A stretch of DNA of 64,000 nt from Ornithodoros turicata (taxonomy: Eukaryota > Arthropoda > Arachnida > Ixodida > Argasidae), in assembly GCF_037126465.1 (NCBI RefSeq), contig NC_088204.1:22388804-22452803 (forward strand), given 5' to 3'. Below the pieces are notes generated by a model. The model was not told the DNA's origin. It did not search any database and worked only from the letters and a program-made list of their open reading frames with translations. Shown one piece after another: positions 54,836-64,000 of the stretch. Positions within the stretch are counted from its first letter, which is position 1, and every line of letters begins with the position of its first letter. Made by a program: the position numbers and the translations under genes.

Positions 54836-55210
54836 TTTTTTTTTTTTTTTTGTTGAGCCACAAGCACGTGTTTAATAAATAGCTTCCCCCTTTATAACCG
54901 TAAAACAACGGTTCAAATAAGAACCTCTTCCCCTCACGTTCATCAATTCGGATAACACGCGATGCATTTTGCAATCCAAAGCTTCCCAATTCTCCCGCTT
55001 GTAGCGCTGTCATTAGAGTGTTCTGCGCGCAGCCTGGAAAAGCGGACGGCCCCTTCATACAGGCGAGGGTATGTGGCCCCGGTGATAAATTAATGCGTTT
55101 GTGAATGGAGCACCAGTGACAGATATTGCTGCTTCGACTTATGTATTGATAAATAACACTTAGGACTTTTACTTTCGGGGTCACTCGGGTAATTCTGCGC
55201 AGTATCACCC
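54836..55210 (-). mobile_element. Poly(A)-tailed retroposed segment with a 127-codon frame
   Basis: The 16-base T run at 54836-54851 is, on the minus strand, a poly(A) tail about 20 bases after an ATTAAA. Upstream of it the minus strand is open for 127 codons (CHWCSIHKRINLSPGPHTLA, then ALQAGELGSFGLQNASRVIR, IDEREGKRFLFEP), ending just inside the tail. A 3' tail and open frame fit a retroposed transcript, either a processed pseudogene or a LINE or SINE end. No family was recognised and no target duplication was found. Confidence 0.45.
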
Positions 55211-55772
55211 CTCATTTCCCCCCCAATGGATGACTTGTTCTTCCAGATTCGCTAGTTTTATTATTACAGGTTTATGTTGAGGCAAGCTCTTGTAAGCTTC
55301 CTTGGTGTGCAACTGTTGCGTGGCAACCCCACTTTGTAAAGCACATGAGGACATTGTGGGTTATTTCCAGAAACAAAAAATAAATAACTTTCAACAGCTA
55401 TCACCGAGTACTTGAGGGACTGGCAGTCGTCGGCACAGTATGCGAAGCATACCTCCGCGAGGGTTGGATTTTTTGTTAAAAAAGTAAAATATCAAGGGGT
55501 ACTCTTTTTTTCATTTTCCATTATTGGATTTTACATTGCCGAGGGAACAGACGGCACAATAACAACCATGACGTTAGTTTCCCTCCTCCTTCCTCCTCAC
55601 CAATGCTTCATTTTGGTTTCTAGGAGTCGGGTATTCCATTATGAAAGATGAAAGATCCCTCGAGGCGCTGGGAGGACCGCTGGGAGACATATGTGTGCTA
55701 TTATGTGACATGTATGGCTATTTTGAAACTAACGCGCCAGATTTGCTAGTTTCCCGACTTTATTTGATGAAA
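55211..55772. other. No gene recognised
   Basis: Short frames only. Confidence 0.4.
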
Positions 55773-55862
55773 ACACTGGTGGTGGTAGTGGTGGTGGTGG
55801 TGACGAGAAAGCCGGCTTGCCGTTGTTGGCCTCACGTATGTGGGCTGCGTCACGACTTTAGC
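55773..55862 (-). mobile_element. SINE tail fragment, CAC-tail type
   Basis: On the minus strand: GTCGTGACGCAGCCCACATA, CGTGAGGCCAACAACGGCAA, GCC, then (ACC)n. It matches the 3' part of 2401-2660 and 31101-31230. Confidence 0.75.
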
Positions 55863-56540
55863 CAGGATGAGATGAGATGGTGTGATAACAGATGAAGGAA
55901 TGATGACGGCCGAAAATTAAGATCTAGGGTAGTCACTGCAGAGTTGGTTAGAAGTCCGAGCAGTACTCATAGCCTTTGAGCGAGGCCAGATTCCTGGAGA
56001 AAGTAGACTAGGCTGAGATGTAAACACAAGTACCTCTAACATCAACCAATCAAACAGATTCCCAAACAGATTTTGGGGAGCGATCACATGCTTTTTCGCA
56101 GCAAGCAACATACTGTACATTTTTTTCGACGTCAGAAAAGGAAAGAAAAAAGATTGCCTCATTCACAACGGGACTGGCGTACAACCCAAGAGGGAACGGG
56201 AAACGGAAAAACATATAACTAAATGGCCGACGACACTAAAGCCTCACAATGATGTTCCCTCGTGAAGGCCGTTTGTTTGGCAGTATAAGTAGTTTTTTTT
56301 TAATTTTTGACTGGTATAGTTGTTCCATGTTTCATTATTGTTCTTACTAATGTGCACCTAAAGTTCGCAAGTTCACGTCGTTTTATAGTTTTATCAGGGA
56401 CAAGACTGGGGGGGGGGATATATGTTTAGTATATAAAAAAACGAGGAAAACAGCCTGCGCTACTGCTGCTTGCACGACTGGGCATTACAGACAATGTAAC
56501 CTGTTATATACCACCGCTCTTCACTGATTTGCATTGTGTA
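55863..56540. other. No gene recognised
   Basis: A G run lies at 56410-56417. Nothing else was identified. Confidence 0.4.
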
Positions 56541-57627
56541 TAGGGTGTTTCACGAAAATCCCCCGGCTGAATTATTCGTGAACAGGTGGCGCCATCGAAG
56601 AAATTTCTTTTTGGTAAAGATCCTTGGGACATCGGCTATGAACTGAATAGTGAGCGGCTTATTTGCATACGCTCACTAAGTAAATAAACATCTTAGCTTT
56701 TAAATTTTACTTCGCACGCTTACGGAACATCTGTTTTACGCATCGGGACCTTCAGCGAAAAATATTGCAAGAAAAAAAATGCGTCGACACTTAGTGATTT
56801 TTTTCGAGTAATTAATCGGTTTCGGTATATGTCTTGCGCGGAGCTGTGCACCAATGCGCTCTTTTGATCAGATATCCAGCTGTCATTCGTGTTCATCCGT
56901 CTGGTTGACACACGGGGGTGACGGAAGATAAGGAACAGCCGCAAGACCGCAGGAGACGCTTTGGTGTTCCTTCTTCTCTACAGGCTCCGCCTCCCGTTTT
57001 CAACAAATTGGGCGAGAACGTTGTCATTCGGGATGATGGTTGGCTAGGAGCATGCTATGTGGTGTAGTTAATTTTTAAGAGTGTATCCCACTAGCTCACA
57101 GCACTCGCGGCGCATTCGTCATCATCCATGATAAGAGCACGCTTTCTCATCTACGGAACGACAGAACCGCCAGAGCTGTTGACCAGTCGCTTTGATATGG
57201 AATATTAAATCAACTCTTGCGGCTGTTCCGAATCCTCCGTCGTCCCCGTGCATGAACCAGGTGGATGAACACGAAATTGACAGCCGGATAGCTGATCCAA
57301 AGAGCGCATTGGTGCACTACTCCGCGCAAGAAATATGTAAACCAAAACCGATTAATTACTCGGAAATATCACTAAGTGTCGACGTGTTTTTTTTTTCTTG
57401 CAATATTCTTCGCTGAAGGTCCCGATGCGTAAAACAGAGGTTCCGTAAATGTGCGAAGTAAAATTAAAAAGTTAAGATGTTTATTTAATTAGTTAGCGTA
57501 TGCAAATGAGCCGCTCACTACTCAGTTCGTAGACAATGTCCCAAGGATCTTTACCAAAAAGAAATTTCTTCGATGGCGCCCCGTGTTCACGAATTATTCA
57601 GCCGGGGGATTTTCGTGAAACACCCTG
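56541..57627. mobile_element. Long-armed foldback element, (C/T)AGGGTGTTTCACGAAAA type
   Basis: The left end TAGGGTGTTTCACGAAAATC and the inverse of the right end CAGGGTGTTTCACGAAAATC start arms that remain complementary over roughly 380 bp each (CCAAGGATCTTTACCAAAAA is inverted on the left, for example). TA flanks both ends (56539-56540 and 57628-57629). The centre holds a fragment of the palindromic MITE (56983-57083). It is 1087 bp with no transposase. Confidence 0.86.
56983..57083 (+). mobile_element. Palindromic MITE, right half, inside a foldback element
   Basis: GCTCCGCCTCCCGTTTTCAA, CATTCGGGATGATGGTTGGC, TAGGAGCATGCTATGTGGTG and the end AAGAGTG then TA match the right half of 48768-49004. 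Confidence 0.8.
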
Positions 57628-58599
57628 TATACCACCAGTTCACTGAAATAAATTTTCTTCATATATACGTATATCATGAGAACTGAATGGGAACAATTTG
57701 CGTCACAAGAAACGAAAGAGAAGGATAGGGTGCATAATACTCCAATATTTTCATTACAAAGTACAATTCCTTGACGGCGATGCAGTCGTTCCGAGGTCAC
57801 AAGGCAGACCGTGAGACGAAGCATGTCATTCTGCTTCACGACATACTTTTCGGCAATTCTTAGTTCATAATGGCTTCGTGGCGGCTGCTGTTGCACTTGA
57901 TACTAGTTGACGCACGGGGGCTGATAAAAAAGTATCCGAGATAGGTTTATATTAGAAAACATAACACTTTCCCAGGTTTTCATATTACTAAAACCCGCAT
58001 TACAGGTTTGGATCTTGGTCATCATCGAAGTATACTCTCTCTCTAAAATCACACGAGTTCCCCTCGCAGTTTAGACTGACCGAAACAATTCATGATGTCC
58101 TCTCTGGTAACAGCGAAGAGCTTCATCGTCACATCCGCTTGAATTGCTGAACTTCCCGAAATACATTTTGTTTCAACTACATCTCGGCTTTTTCGCAACT
58201 TTTCAGTCACAGTCCCCCTGTGGCTTTCTCCCCTTTTGAAAAATCGAGATGCAGTAGGAAGGGAAATATTTCAGGGTGGTCGGCAGGTTCGAACGAATGT
58301 CACGATGAAGCTCGTCGCTATTTCCAAAAGCAAGCTATTTCCTTCGAGAATTGTTGCGGTAACTCGAAAGTGCGTAGAGTTATCTGTGTGGCTTCGGAAG
58401 GGGTATCTTCCAGGGTGACGGGGTAATATAAATCCATTCGGTACACGTTTTGAAGAAATTTCGAGTTTCAGTGACTTTACCACCTGTACACAGTCTTAAA
58501 ACAGGCGATGGTTCTGACGAGACCGGTTTACAGTAAACGGCGTACCATATACGACTTTTTAATTAACGTGACTGCATAAGTGTCACAAAAACGAGCATT
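57628..58599. other. No gene recognised; may be intronic
   Basis: No repeat family or exon was recognised here. It lies upstream of the exon at 58772. Confidence 0.4.
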
Positions 58600-58697
58600 C
58601 CTGTCGTTTTCAACAAATCGGGGGAGGGAATGATGGCATCCAGGATGACGATTGTCTATAGGACCGTGTTATTCCGTGAAGTTCTGTTTTAACAGTG
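58600..58697 (+). mobile_element. Palindromic MITE, right half
   Basis: CGTTTTCAACAAATCGGGGG, then GTGAAGTTCTGTTTTAACAG and TG, followed by TA (58698-58699), match the right half of 48768-49004. It ends 75 bp before the exon at 58772. Confidence 0.8.
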
Positions 58698-58771
58698 TAC
58701 CGATATGCACTTTATAAATCTGTTCGTGTGAATTCGACGTTTCAGTGACGGATCTTGTTTTGTCCTTTCAG

Positions 58772-58937
58772 GTGGCGTGTCCGAGAGGCGTGGCTCCGCG
58801 TGCCATTTTAAGAGTCGTTGGCATGGCACCTGGTTCCAGAAGGGAGCCCAACCCGCGGTTGTCATTGACAGGTCTCAGTTCGCCTCCAAAGGGAACTGTA
58901 TTGACGCCGACGGAGACATGTTCCTCTTGGAAGACAG
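58772..58937 (+). CDS. Internal coding exon of a host gene, extracellular-style domain
   Basis: The exon is bounded by a classic 3' splice site (CTTGTTTTGTCCTTTCAG, AG at 58770-58771) and a strong 5' splice site (GACAG|GTACGT, GT at 58938-58939). The frame with no stop takes two bases (GT) to finish a split codon, then 54 codons, then AG of the next codon, so the flanking introns are phase 1 and phase 2. The product includes ACHFKSRWHGTWFQKGAQPA, VVIDRSQFASKGNC and IDADGDMFLLEDR. The Cys, W-x-G-x-W-F-Q, K-G-x-C and D-G-D-x-F-L spacing resembles, from memory, a Cys-rich domain of unknown function in arthropod secreted or membrane proteins. That family assignment is not verified. Third codon positions are rich in G and C, unlike the surroundings. 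Other exons of the gene were not found in the window. Confidence 0.8.
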
Positions 58938-59394
58938 GTACGTGCTCAAATGAACGTACCCATACTGTAGAGTGCCCGACGTGTGCGAACAGCGGTCTTG
59001 TTTTGTGTAGTGGTACGAGATTCAAAACCCCTTGTGCATTGGCTTCTCATCCGTGCTATGAACTATTAGTAGTACTGCTAGGTTTATTTCCCACTGTAAA
59101 CGTGGAGGAGGCACGAAGCGAAAAGCTCCAAGGAGCTTGTCTAGGCCTCAGTCCCCTTACAAGAAAAATAGACACAATAAACGAAAATAGCGACAGGTAA
59201 TAACAAATTACAGGATGATATGAAAACTAAAAGTTGCAATTGCAATGCAGTATTAAGGAAAAGCACTGAGACATACAATTACAATACTGCGTACCAATGC
59301 AACATGCAACATATGTGATAATACCCGGACCCAGAAATCAAGTATAGTCGTAATACATATACTGCACGCATGTAAAACTTAACACAGGGTGTTT
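58938..59394. other. Probable intron, no other feature
   Basis: The sequence follows the donor site of the exon at 58772-58937. Nothing else was recognised. Confidence 0.4.
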
Positions 59395-59725
59395 CACCTA
59401 AAGTGATAAAAAAAATCTAACTAAAGCTAAAGCGGAATTTTTACTTTTTTTTTTCGACTATTTCTGTTGCGATACTGTGCATATTTTTTGTTGGGTCTCT
59501 GATAATCCGTGGAGGACTTCATATTCCTATAAAAAAAAGTGAGGGTCGCTTGGCAATTTTCAAAGTTCAATTGGAAAAAAAATAAATTTCCCACAATTAA
59601 AAGTTGTCCGAACCCTTCCTTAATTGTGGCAAAGATTTCCAGAAGGTAATTGCTGGAAGTCCCACAATCCTCCGGCGAGTACGTCGCCAGTTAGAATTTA
59701 TTATCACGTTAGGTGAAACACCCTG
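59395..59725. mobile_element. Short foldback element, CAGGGTGTTTCACCTAAAGT family
   Basis: The ends CAGGGTGTTTCACCTAAAGT and the inverse of AGGTGAAACACCCTG enclose 331 bp. The interior, from TTTTTACTTTTTTTTTTCGA onward (TGTTGGGTCTCTGATAATCC, CCACAATCCTCCGGCGAGTA), matches the right arm of 7760-8547 closely. One arm has largely been lost, leaving the termini and one arm. Confidence 0.85.
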
Positions 59726-60524
59726 TATATAGAATTAACAGAAACGTAATACAAGTACCTACCAAACCAGTTACTACTGATCATTCAAGAAAAAAATCTT
59801 TTAAGTTAGACAACCTGCTGTTATTTATATCAATGCCGATTTGTGCGGAGTCATTTAACAATTTTTGAAGCTGAATGGAGAGTTTGAAATCCATGATTAG
59901 TTCAACCGTGTGGTACAAACCACGGATTTATTGCCGTAAGCGTAGAGACATCATGCCGATTTCTGGGCGAAAGAACACCTAGGAGAGAGTCGAACACGCA
60001 TTTTGTACAAACACGCTATTCTGCATCTTCTGTTGACATTTAGTGTTCCGTAGAGTTCACACTCTCTCGTGTGGGTGCTTACAATACATGGTGTGGAACT
60101 GCATACATGAGTAGTTGTGTGTGGGAGGGATGACGGGGGATATGGGGAGAAGACCAGAAGTATTTGCTCCAGAAGATCTAGTCCTCCTGCATGGACTGGA
60201 CGTGCGGACAGGCAGAACACAATCGAAATGTTGAGTGTGAAAGTGGAATGCAAGCAAGCAGGCGTAGATTTGTAGAACGTACCATTTCCTTGGAACTGTG
60301 GGAACAGTGAGACACAAGACAGAACACAAAGTACACAGGACAAGAAAGGATGTCTTGTGTCTCCGTTTTCCGTCAGACTCAAGAAACTCTTAGCTTGTTC
60401 ACAGGCAAAATGTGTCGCTCCAATAGATTAGAAAGATTCCCAAACTGCATAATCGAAACGTCAGGATGTAGCTATATTACCTCTTATTATTTCGCCTTCT
60501 ATTACTGCAACTTCGGTTTCAAGC
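59726..60524. other. No gene recognised
   Basis: Short frames only. A 143-codon minus-strand frame at 59951-60382 has no recognisable domain. Confidence 0.4.
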
Positions 60525-60850
60525 GCGTATGTTGGTCATTGTCCTTAGCTTCAACGTAGCCTTCACTCCCGGATCGGATACTGTGGCAGCAGCCTATGCT
60601 CCAAATGCTGCTAGCAGACAGCCATTCACCCTGGCTGCAATCATTGGCCCATGTCAGAACTACGTGCAACATCGTCGATGTCTTCTAATGTTGTTGTTCC
60701 AGACGCTGTACTACTCTGTATCCCAATGACCATCGGTGCTTTCTTTCGTGTGTTTTTTGTTTTGTGTTTTTCTAACCTTCCTTTTGGTCAGCGTAGCACA
60801 GCCAGTGGAGGACACCTTCATTCTCATATCTCACCTCTAATGTTTCGCGT
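60525..60850 (+). mobile_element. LINE 3' end remnant
   Basis: SFNVAFTPGS...QPFTLAAIIGP followed by VQHRRCLLML resembles FNVAFTP / RPFTIGKVLGP / LRHLWDF of the LINE tail 45653-46070, with the zinc-knuckle part deleted. It is a short, decayed copy in the + orientation. Confidence 0.45.
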
Positions 60851-61722
60851 GTAATGGGACAGTGCACTACTCTCCAGCGGTGGATCGCCCCATGTCCCCA
60901 TTGATTGATTTAATTTGTTGTTGTCTTAAGGTTTAATTTGCAGCGCCGTTAGTTGTTGCGGCGTTTTCTTTTGCTCTGAGAAAAGGCGCCCCAACTCTCA
61001 TATCGTCGTATATTTTGCACCTAGACCTTCTTGGTGCAAATACTTAAGACCCTACCAGCAATCTTGTGGTTCTAAAACTATTTATGTTTCCAAACTGTAT
61101 TTCTCACTCACCCTGTACGAGGAGCATACAGTGTGTATATTTACTGATGAACGCTGTTTATTCCGTTTATACATTGCCCTTTGCGTTCCAATGCACCTTC
61201 CTTTCATCACAATCGTAGCCATGTAATTTGCGGAGCCGGCCAATGCGACCTGCAGCTGCCGCAGAGAAACACACAATGAACCGTCATATGTCAAGGGGAA
61301 GTCGTTTTTCTATAATCAAACTCAAATTCAATGGGGGGTCGTTGGATATGTCCACATAAGTACTAGGCACTTGGCGCGCTTTCACGTTGCGATTGAAAAA
61401 TGCGAATGTATTTGCTAGAACTGAGCTATAACGCTGGAGCTATCCCCGAGGTTCAGGTTTCTTACGCTTGTTCTACCATTCTATAGGTACTGCCCACAAT
61501 CTGAATTGATGCAAAAAAGTGGGTGTGTAGTTGGGGGGGGGGGGGAGCCGTTTGAATAACAATATTACAATGCAGATGTACAAGTATCCACGTTATGATT
61601 TTTCCGGCAGGTAGGAGGGTCGATATATTACTGAAAGACGACGTTTAGATTCAACAAGCTAAAACATATTCAAACAAGGAGTAATTTTAGTCCTTTTGCG
61701 GACTAGATGCATTAGTCCCTAT
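60851..61722. other. No gene recognised
   Basis: A G run lies at 61533-61545. The 70-codon minus-strand frame at 61082-61294 has no recognised domain. Confidence 0.4.
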
Positions 61723-61954
61723 CCTGTTAAAACAGTACTTCATCACACAGCACGCCCCAAGCCAACCATCATTCTCTGTCGTGATATATGTTGAAATTTG
61801 GAGGAGGCGCCAATCTGGGATGCATTATGCATGTCCCAGATAGGCGCTTCTCCCTATTTTGAAGGAAGCAGGACATAGAATCATATCGTCCTGAATGGTG
61901 GTTGTGGTGGTTGGCTGGGAGCGTGCTATGTGGCGAAGTTCTGCTTCAACAGAG
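61723..61954. mobile_element. Palindromic MITE, nearly complete, disrupted at its right end by a SINE
   Basis: The left end CCTGTTAAAACAGTACTTCA and right part GAGCGTGCTATGTGGCGAAG, TTCTGCTTCAACAG match 48768-49004. The centre has the same inverted CCAATCTGGGA / TCCCAGATAGGCG. The SINE at 61953-62047 interrupts the right terminus. Confidence 0.85.
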
Positions 61955-62047
61955 TCGGCCCAGGGCGTAAGTCGTGACGTTGCCCACTTCTGTGAGGCCG
62001 ACAACGGCGCGCCCTTTCACCACCACCACCACCACCACCACCACCAC
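61953..62047 (+). mobile_element. 5'-truncated SINE, CAC-tail type, with 12-bp target duplication
   Basis: CTGCTTCAACAG occurs exactly at 61941-61952 and 62048-62059. Between the copies are GTCGGCCCAGGGCG, GTCGTGACGTTGCCCAC, GAGGCCGACAACGGCGCGCC and a (CAC)n tail of about ten units. The target is the right end of the palindromic MITE. Confidence 0.9.
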
Positions 62048-62212
62048 CTGCTTCAACAGTTCCGCTAAAGCAAGAAACCATATTCTCTTTCTGTAGGAGG
62101 CAGTCTTGCTCCCATCTAACACTTTGCTCTTCCCGACGAACTCATGCACCCTCTGCGCATCTCCGCCCTTCATCCTCTGTCCTCCATCCGTCTTTCTTTT
62201 CTTTTTTTGCTC

Positions 62213-62262
62213 TAGTCGTGACGACGCCCACTTCTGTGTGGCCAACAACGGCGAGCCGATCC
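62213..62262 (+). mobile_element. SINE tail fragment, CAC-tail type
   Basis: AGTCGTGACGACGCCCACTT, CTGTGTGGCCAACAACGGCG and AGCC match the SINE tail; a C run replaces the CAC repeat. It is followed by CTTTAACAGTG then TA, the last bases of another palindromic MITE. Confidence 0.65.
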
Positions 62263-62293
62263 CCCCCCCCCCTTGCTTTAACAGTGTAGCTGG

Positions 62294-62819
62294 CAGTGAT
62301 CGCCACTAACTACTTGTACAGTAGTTTAACTATAACTACTAACTACTTCGCGATGGAGTAGTTTAACTAGTAGTTCAACTACTTTTCAGGGGAGGTAGTT
62401 AAAACTACTTCTTTAAGTAGTGCAATGTACTTTATCTACATCTCTAACTACTTAACCTTGTCTATCAACACCAATCACATTCTAAAGTGTTCTTGGACAC
62501 CTAAATATGAATCACAAGCAGTGATAAACGTGAAGATTTAGTACACATGCACGGTACAATTGCTCTGCACCTCCGTTCTCATCAAACAAGTAGCCCAAGG
62601 TAAAAGTCCGAAGCACAATCGTGCCGTAAAGCTTGCGGCACAATCGGAAGTAGTTTGCGCCTGCAGTAACCTAACTAGTGTAGTTAACTACTCCAAATAG
62701 TAGTTTAACTAGTAGTTGCAGACTACATTTCTGCACGTAGTTGATAACTGCTTTTTAACTATAATCAGGTAGTTTAACTAGTAGTTTAACTACATGTAGT
62801 TAACTACTGGCCATCACTG
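62294..62819. mobile_element. hAT MITE with TAGTTAACTA-type subterminal repeats, exact 8-bp target duplication
   Basis: GTAGCTGG flanks both sides (62286-62293 and 62820-62827). The ends read CAGTGATCGCCACTAACTAC (left) and CAGTGATGGCCAGTAGTTAA (inverse of the right end). Many copies of TAGTTTAACTA/GTAGTTAACTAC occupy the outer 150 bp at each end, the dense motif repeats typical of hAT transposase binding. It is 526 bp with no coding capacity. Confidence 0.95.
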
Positions 62820-62827
62820 GTAGCTGG

Positions 62828-64000
62828 CTCCTTAAATGGAAGTTTATGCGAAGTCCAGGGATTATACGTATGCAATGTTTCAGAGTAAATTTCGGGGACA
62901 AGGCACGAAAATGGGGACTTATTGCTATCTATTCGTTCCGAGATCGAACGGTGTCGGCGCTGCGGAGAACGAAGAACCGCCATAGTGTGGATGCGTCGTC
63001 TACTTTTACACGTTTATTCCGCGTTTAGTGCAGTAGGCGGAGCATTGGGTAACTGAACAGTATCGTACCATCGCGGCACAGATGATCTTCCGGTGAACAT
63101 ACACAAGAATTACGGAAAAAGAACTACCAACTCCGAACATCGGCTCGTGTGTTATCCACACTAGAAAGGTGACAGTGTCGCCCCCTATAGGTCCATCTCG
63201 CAGCGAATATCGGGCCTTTCTTCTTAGAGTGTCAAAGACATGGCTACGTCCGGCTTATGCAGACGTGAGCAGAGGAGTGAAGACAGTATGAAAAACTGTC
63301 ATATAGACGGGGCCAACGTTCTAATATTTAATTGAACCACATAAACATCCGGTTGACCGCTACAAGAACATTTGCACGTGCTATCAAAAAGGTGAGACTA
63401 TTATTCGGAAGATAAAATCCTCTCTTTCCTTTCGTTCGCGTGGACCACGGATATTCCGGTGGGTTCCACATCGCTAGTCCATCGCTCAACGGCGACGAGA
63501 CGTGAAATGAGAAGTGCCTAAATCGAGGGAGCCCCATCCTTTTCCTCCCGAAGCGGAGCATGCTCGGCGCTCATGTTTCTCTCCCTACCATTCATCATCG
63601 GACGTCGCGGAGTGTCGCATCGGTGTCCGAAAAGGGGTCGAGGCTCCAGAGAGAGAGAGAGAGAGTAAAAAAAAAAAAAGATCTGGATCTAGTGGAAGCC
63701 AGATCGAAATGTGTCAAGTGCTTTCTAAGTGACATCCATCATTGAATTGAGACAGAGATAAATAGAGGCGCGGGACACGATGTGAAACAAGGCTGAAAGT
63801 GAGCTGGTTCTGGATGGATCGGGCTCTGATCAATGAGGCCGTTGTTGTCTGGGTTTTCAGTCATTAGGGCAGCGAAGTGCGCGCAGGGGAAAGTGAGTGT
63901 GGGAGAATGGCGACAGAGTAAAACTGACCTTGGACGCGTGGATTTTATTTATTTTTAAGTCGAGGCGAGAAGCTTGTGGAAGAAGGACGGGTAAATAATT
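62828..64000. other. No gene recognised; possibly intronic
   Basis: The stretch has an (AG)n tract at 63651-63665 and an A run at 63668-63679. Short frames (62846-63028, 63514-63745) show no domain and no convincing splice sites. Confidence 0.4.

Noticed and set aside
1..64000. Bacterial, phage or viral gene clusters
   Set aside because: No operon-like gene arrangement, capsid or polymerase domains were seen. The only polymerase motifs belong to LINE reverse transcriptases.

Overview
The window looks like non-coding DNA from a repeat-rich animal genome. Nothing in it looks bacterial or viral: there are no operons, no dense long reading frames and no ribosome-binding sites. Most of what can be recognised is transposable-element debris, often nested. 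The tRNA-derived SINEs (internal RNA polymerase III A and B boxes followed by a conserved body), the mix of LINEs, hAT, mariner and TTAA-type elements, and a single small exon flanked by kilobases of non-coding DNA all fit an arthropod, most likely a tick or another chelicerate with long introns. The species assignment is inference.

Only one segment looks like a host-gene exon: 58772-58937 on the + strand. It is 166 bp with a strong 3' splice site and a GTACGT 5' splice site, and it encodes an open, Cys- and Trp-containing extracellular-style segment. If this is right, at least the right-hand part of the window is intronic to that gene.

Left third (1-22 kb): a complete tRNA-SINE (2401-2660); two tail-to-tail 3' fragments of a Tx1-like LINE (4.1-5.2 kb); a full ORF2 of that same LINE type, 1138 residues with endonuclease, reverse transcriptase and C-terminal zinc knuckle, overlapping the last codons of ORF1 (10017-13620, minus strand); a long-armed inverted-repeat element (7760-8547); a TTAA-flanked MITE (18368-18747); and the 3' part of a LINE carrying an RNase H domain (19860-21030, minus).

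Middle third (22-44 kb): an internally deleted mariner with both ends (24193-25125); two SINE copies; an internally deleted hAT element with perfect 8-bp target duplications and a remnant of its dimerisation domain (27659-28452); a second hAT-like element; two inverted-repeat or TTAA elements (32.7-34.2 kb); a 5'-truncated LINE with reverse transcriptase and an (ATT)n tail (36275-37867, minus); and a 924-bp foldback element (39122-40045).

Right third (43-64 kb): a LINE interrupted by a 760-bp hAT MITE and a SINE (43312-45490); another LINE tail; interstitial telomere-like CCTAA repeats beside a near-perfect palindromic MITE (48.7-49.0 kb); a TTAA MITE (51543-52295); a hAT MITE inside a decayed foldback element (52.3-53.5 kb); a second, minus-strand mariner fragment; a poly(A)-tailed retroposed segment (54.8-55.2 kb); two more foldback elements; the host exon; and a cluster of palindromic MITE, SINE and hAT MITE with intact target duplications (61.7-62.8 kb).

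Several insertion orders can be read directly from exact target-site duplications (8 bp for hAT, TTAA, TA, and 12 bp for SINEs).
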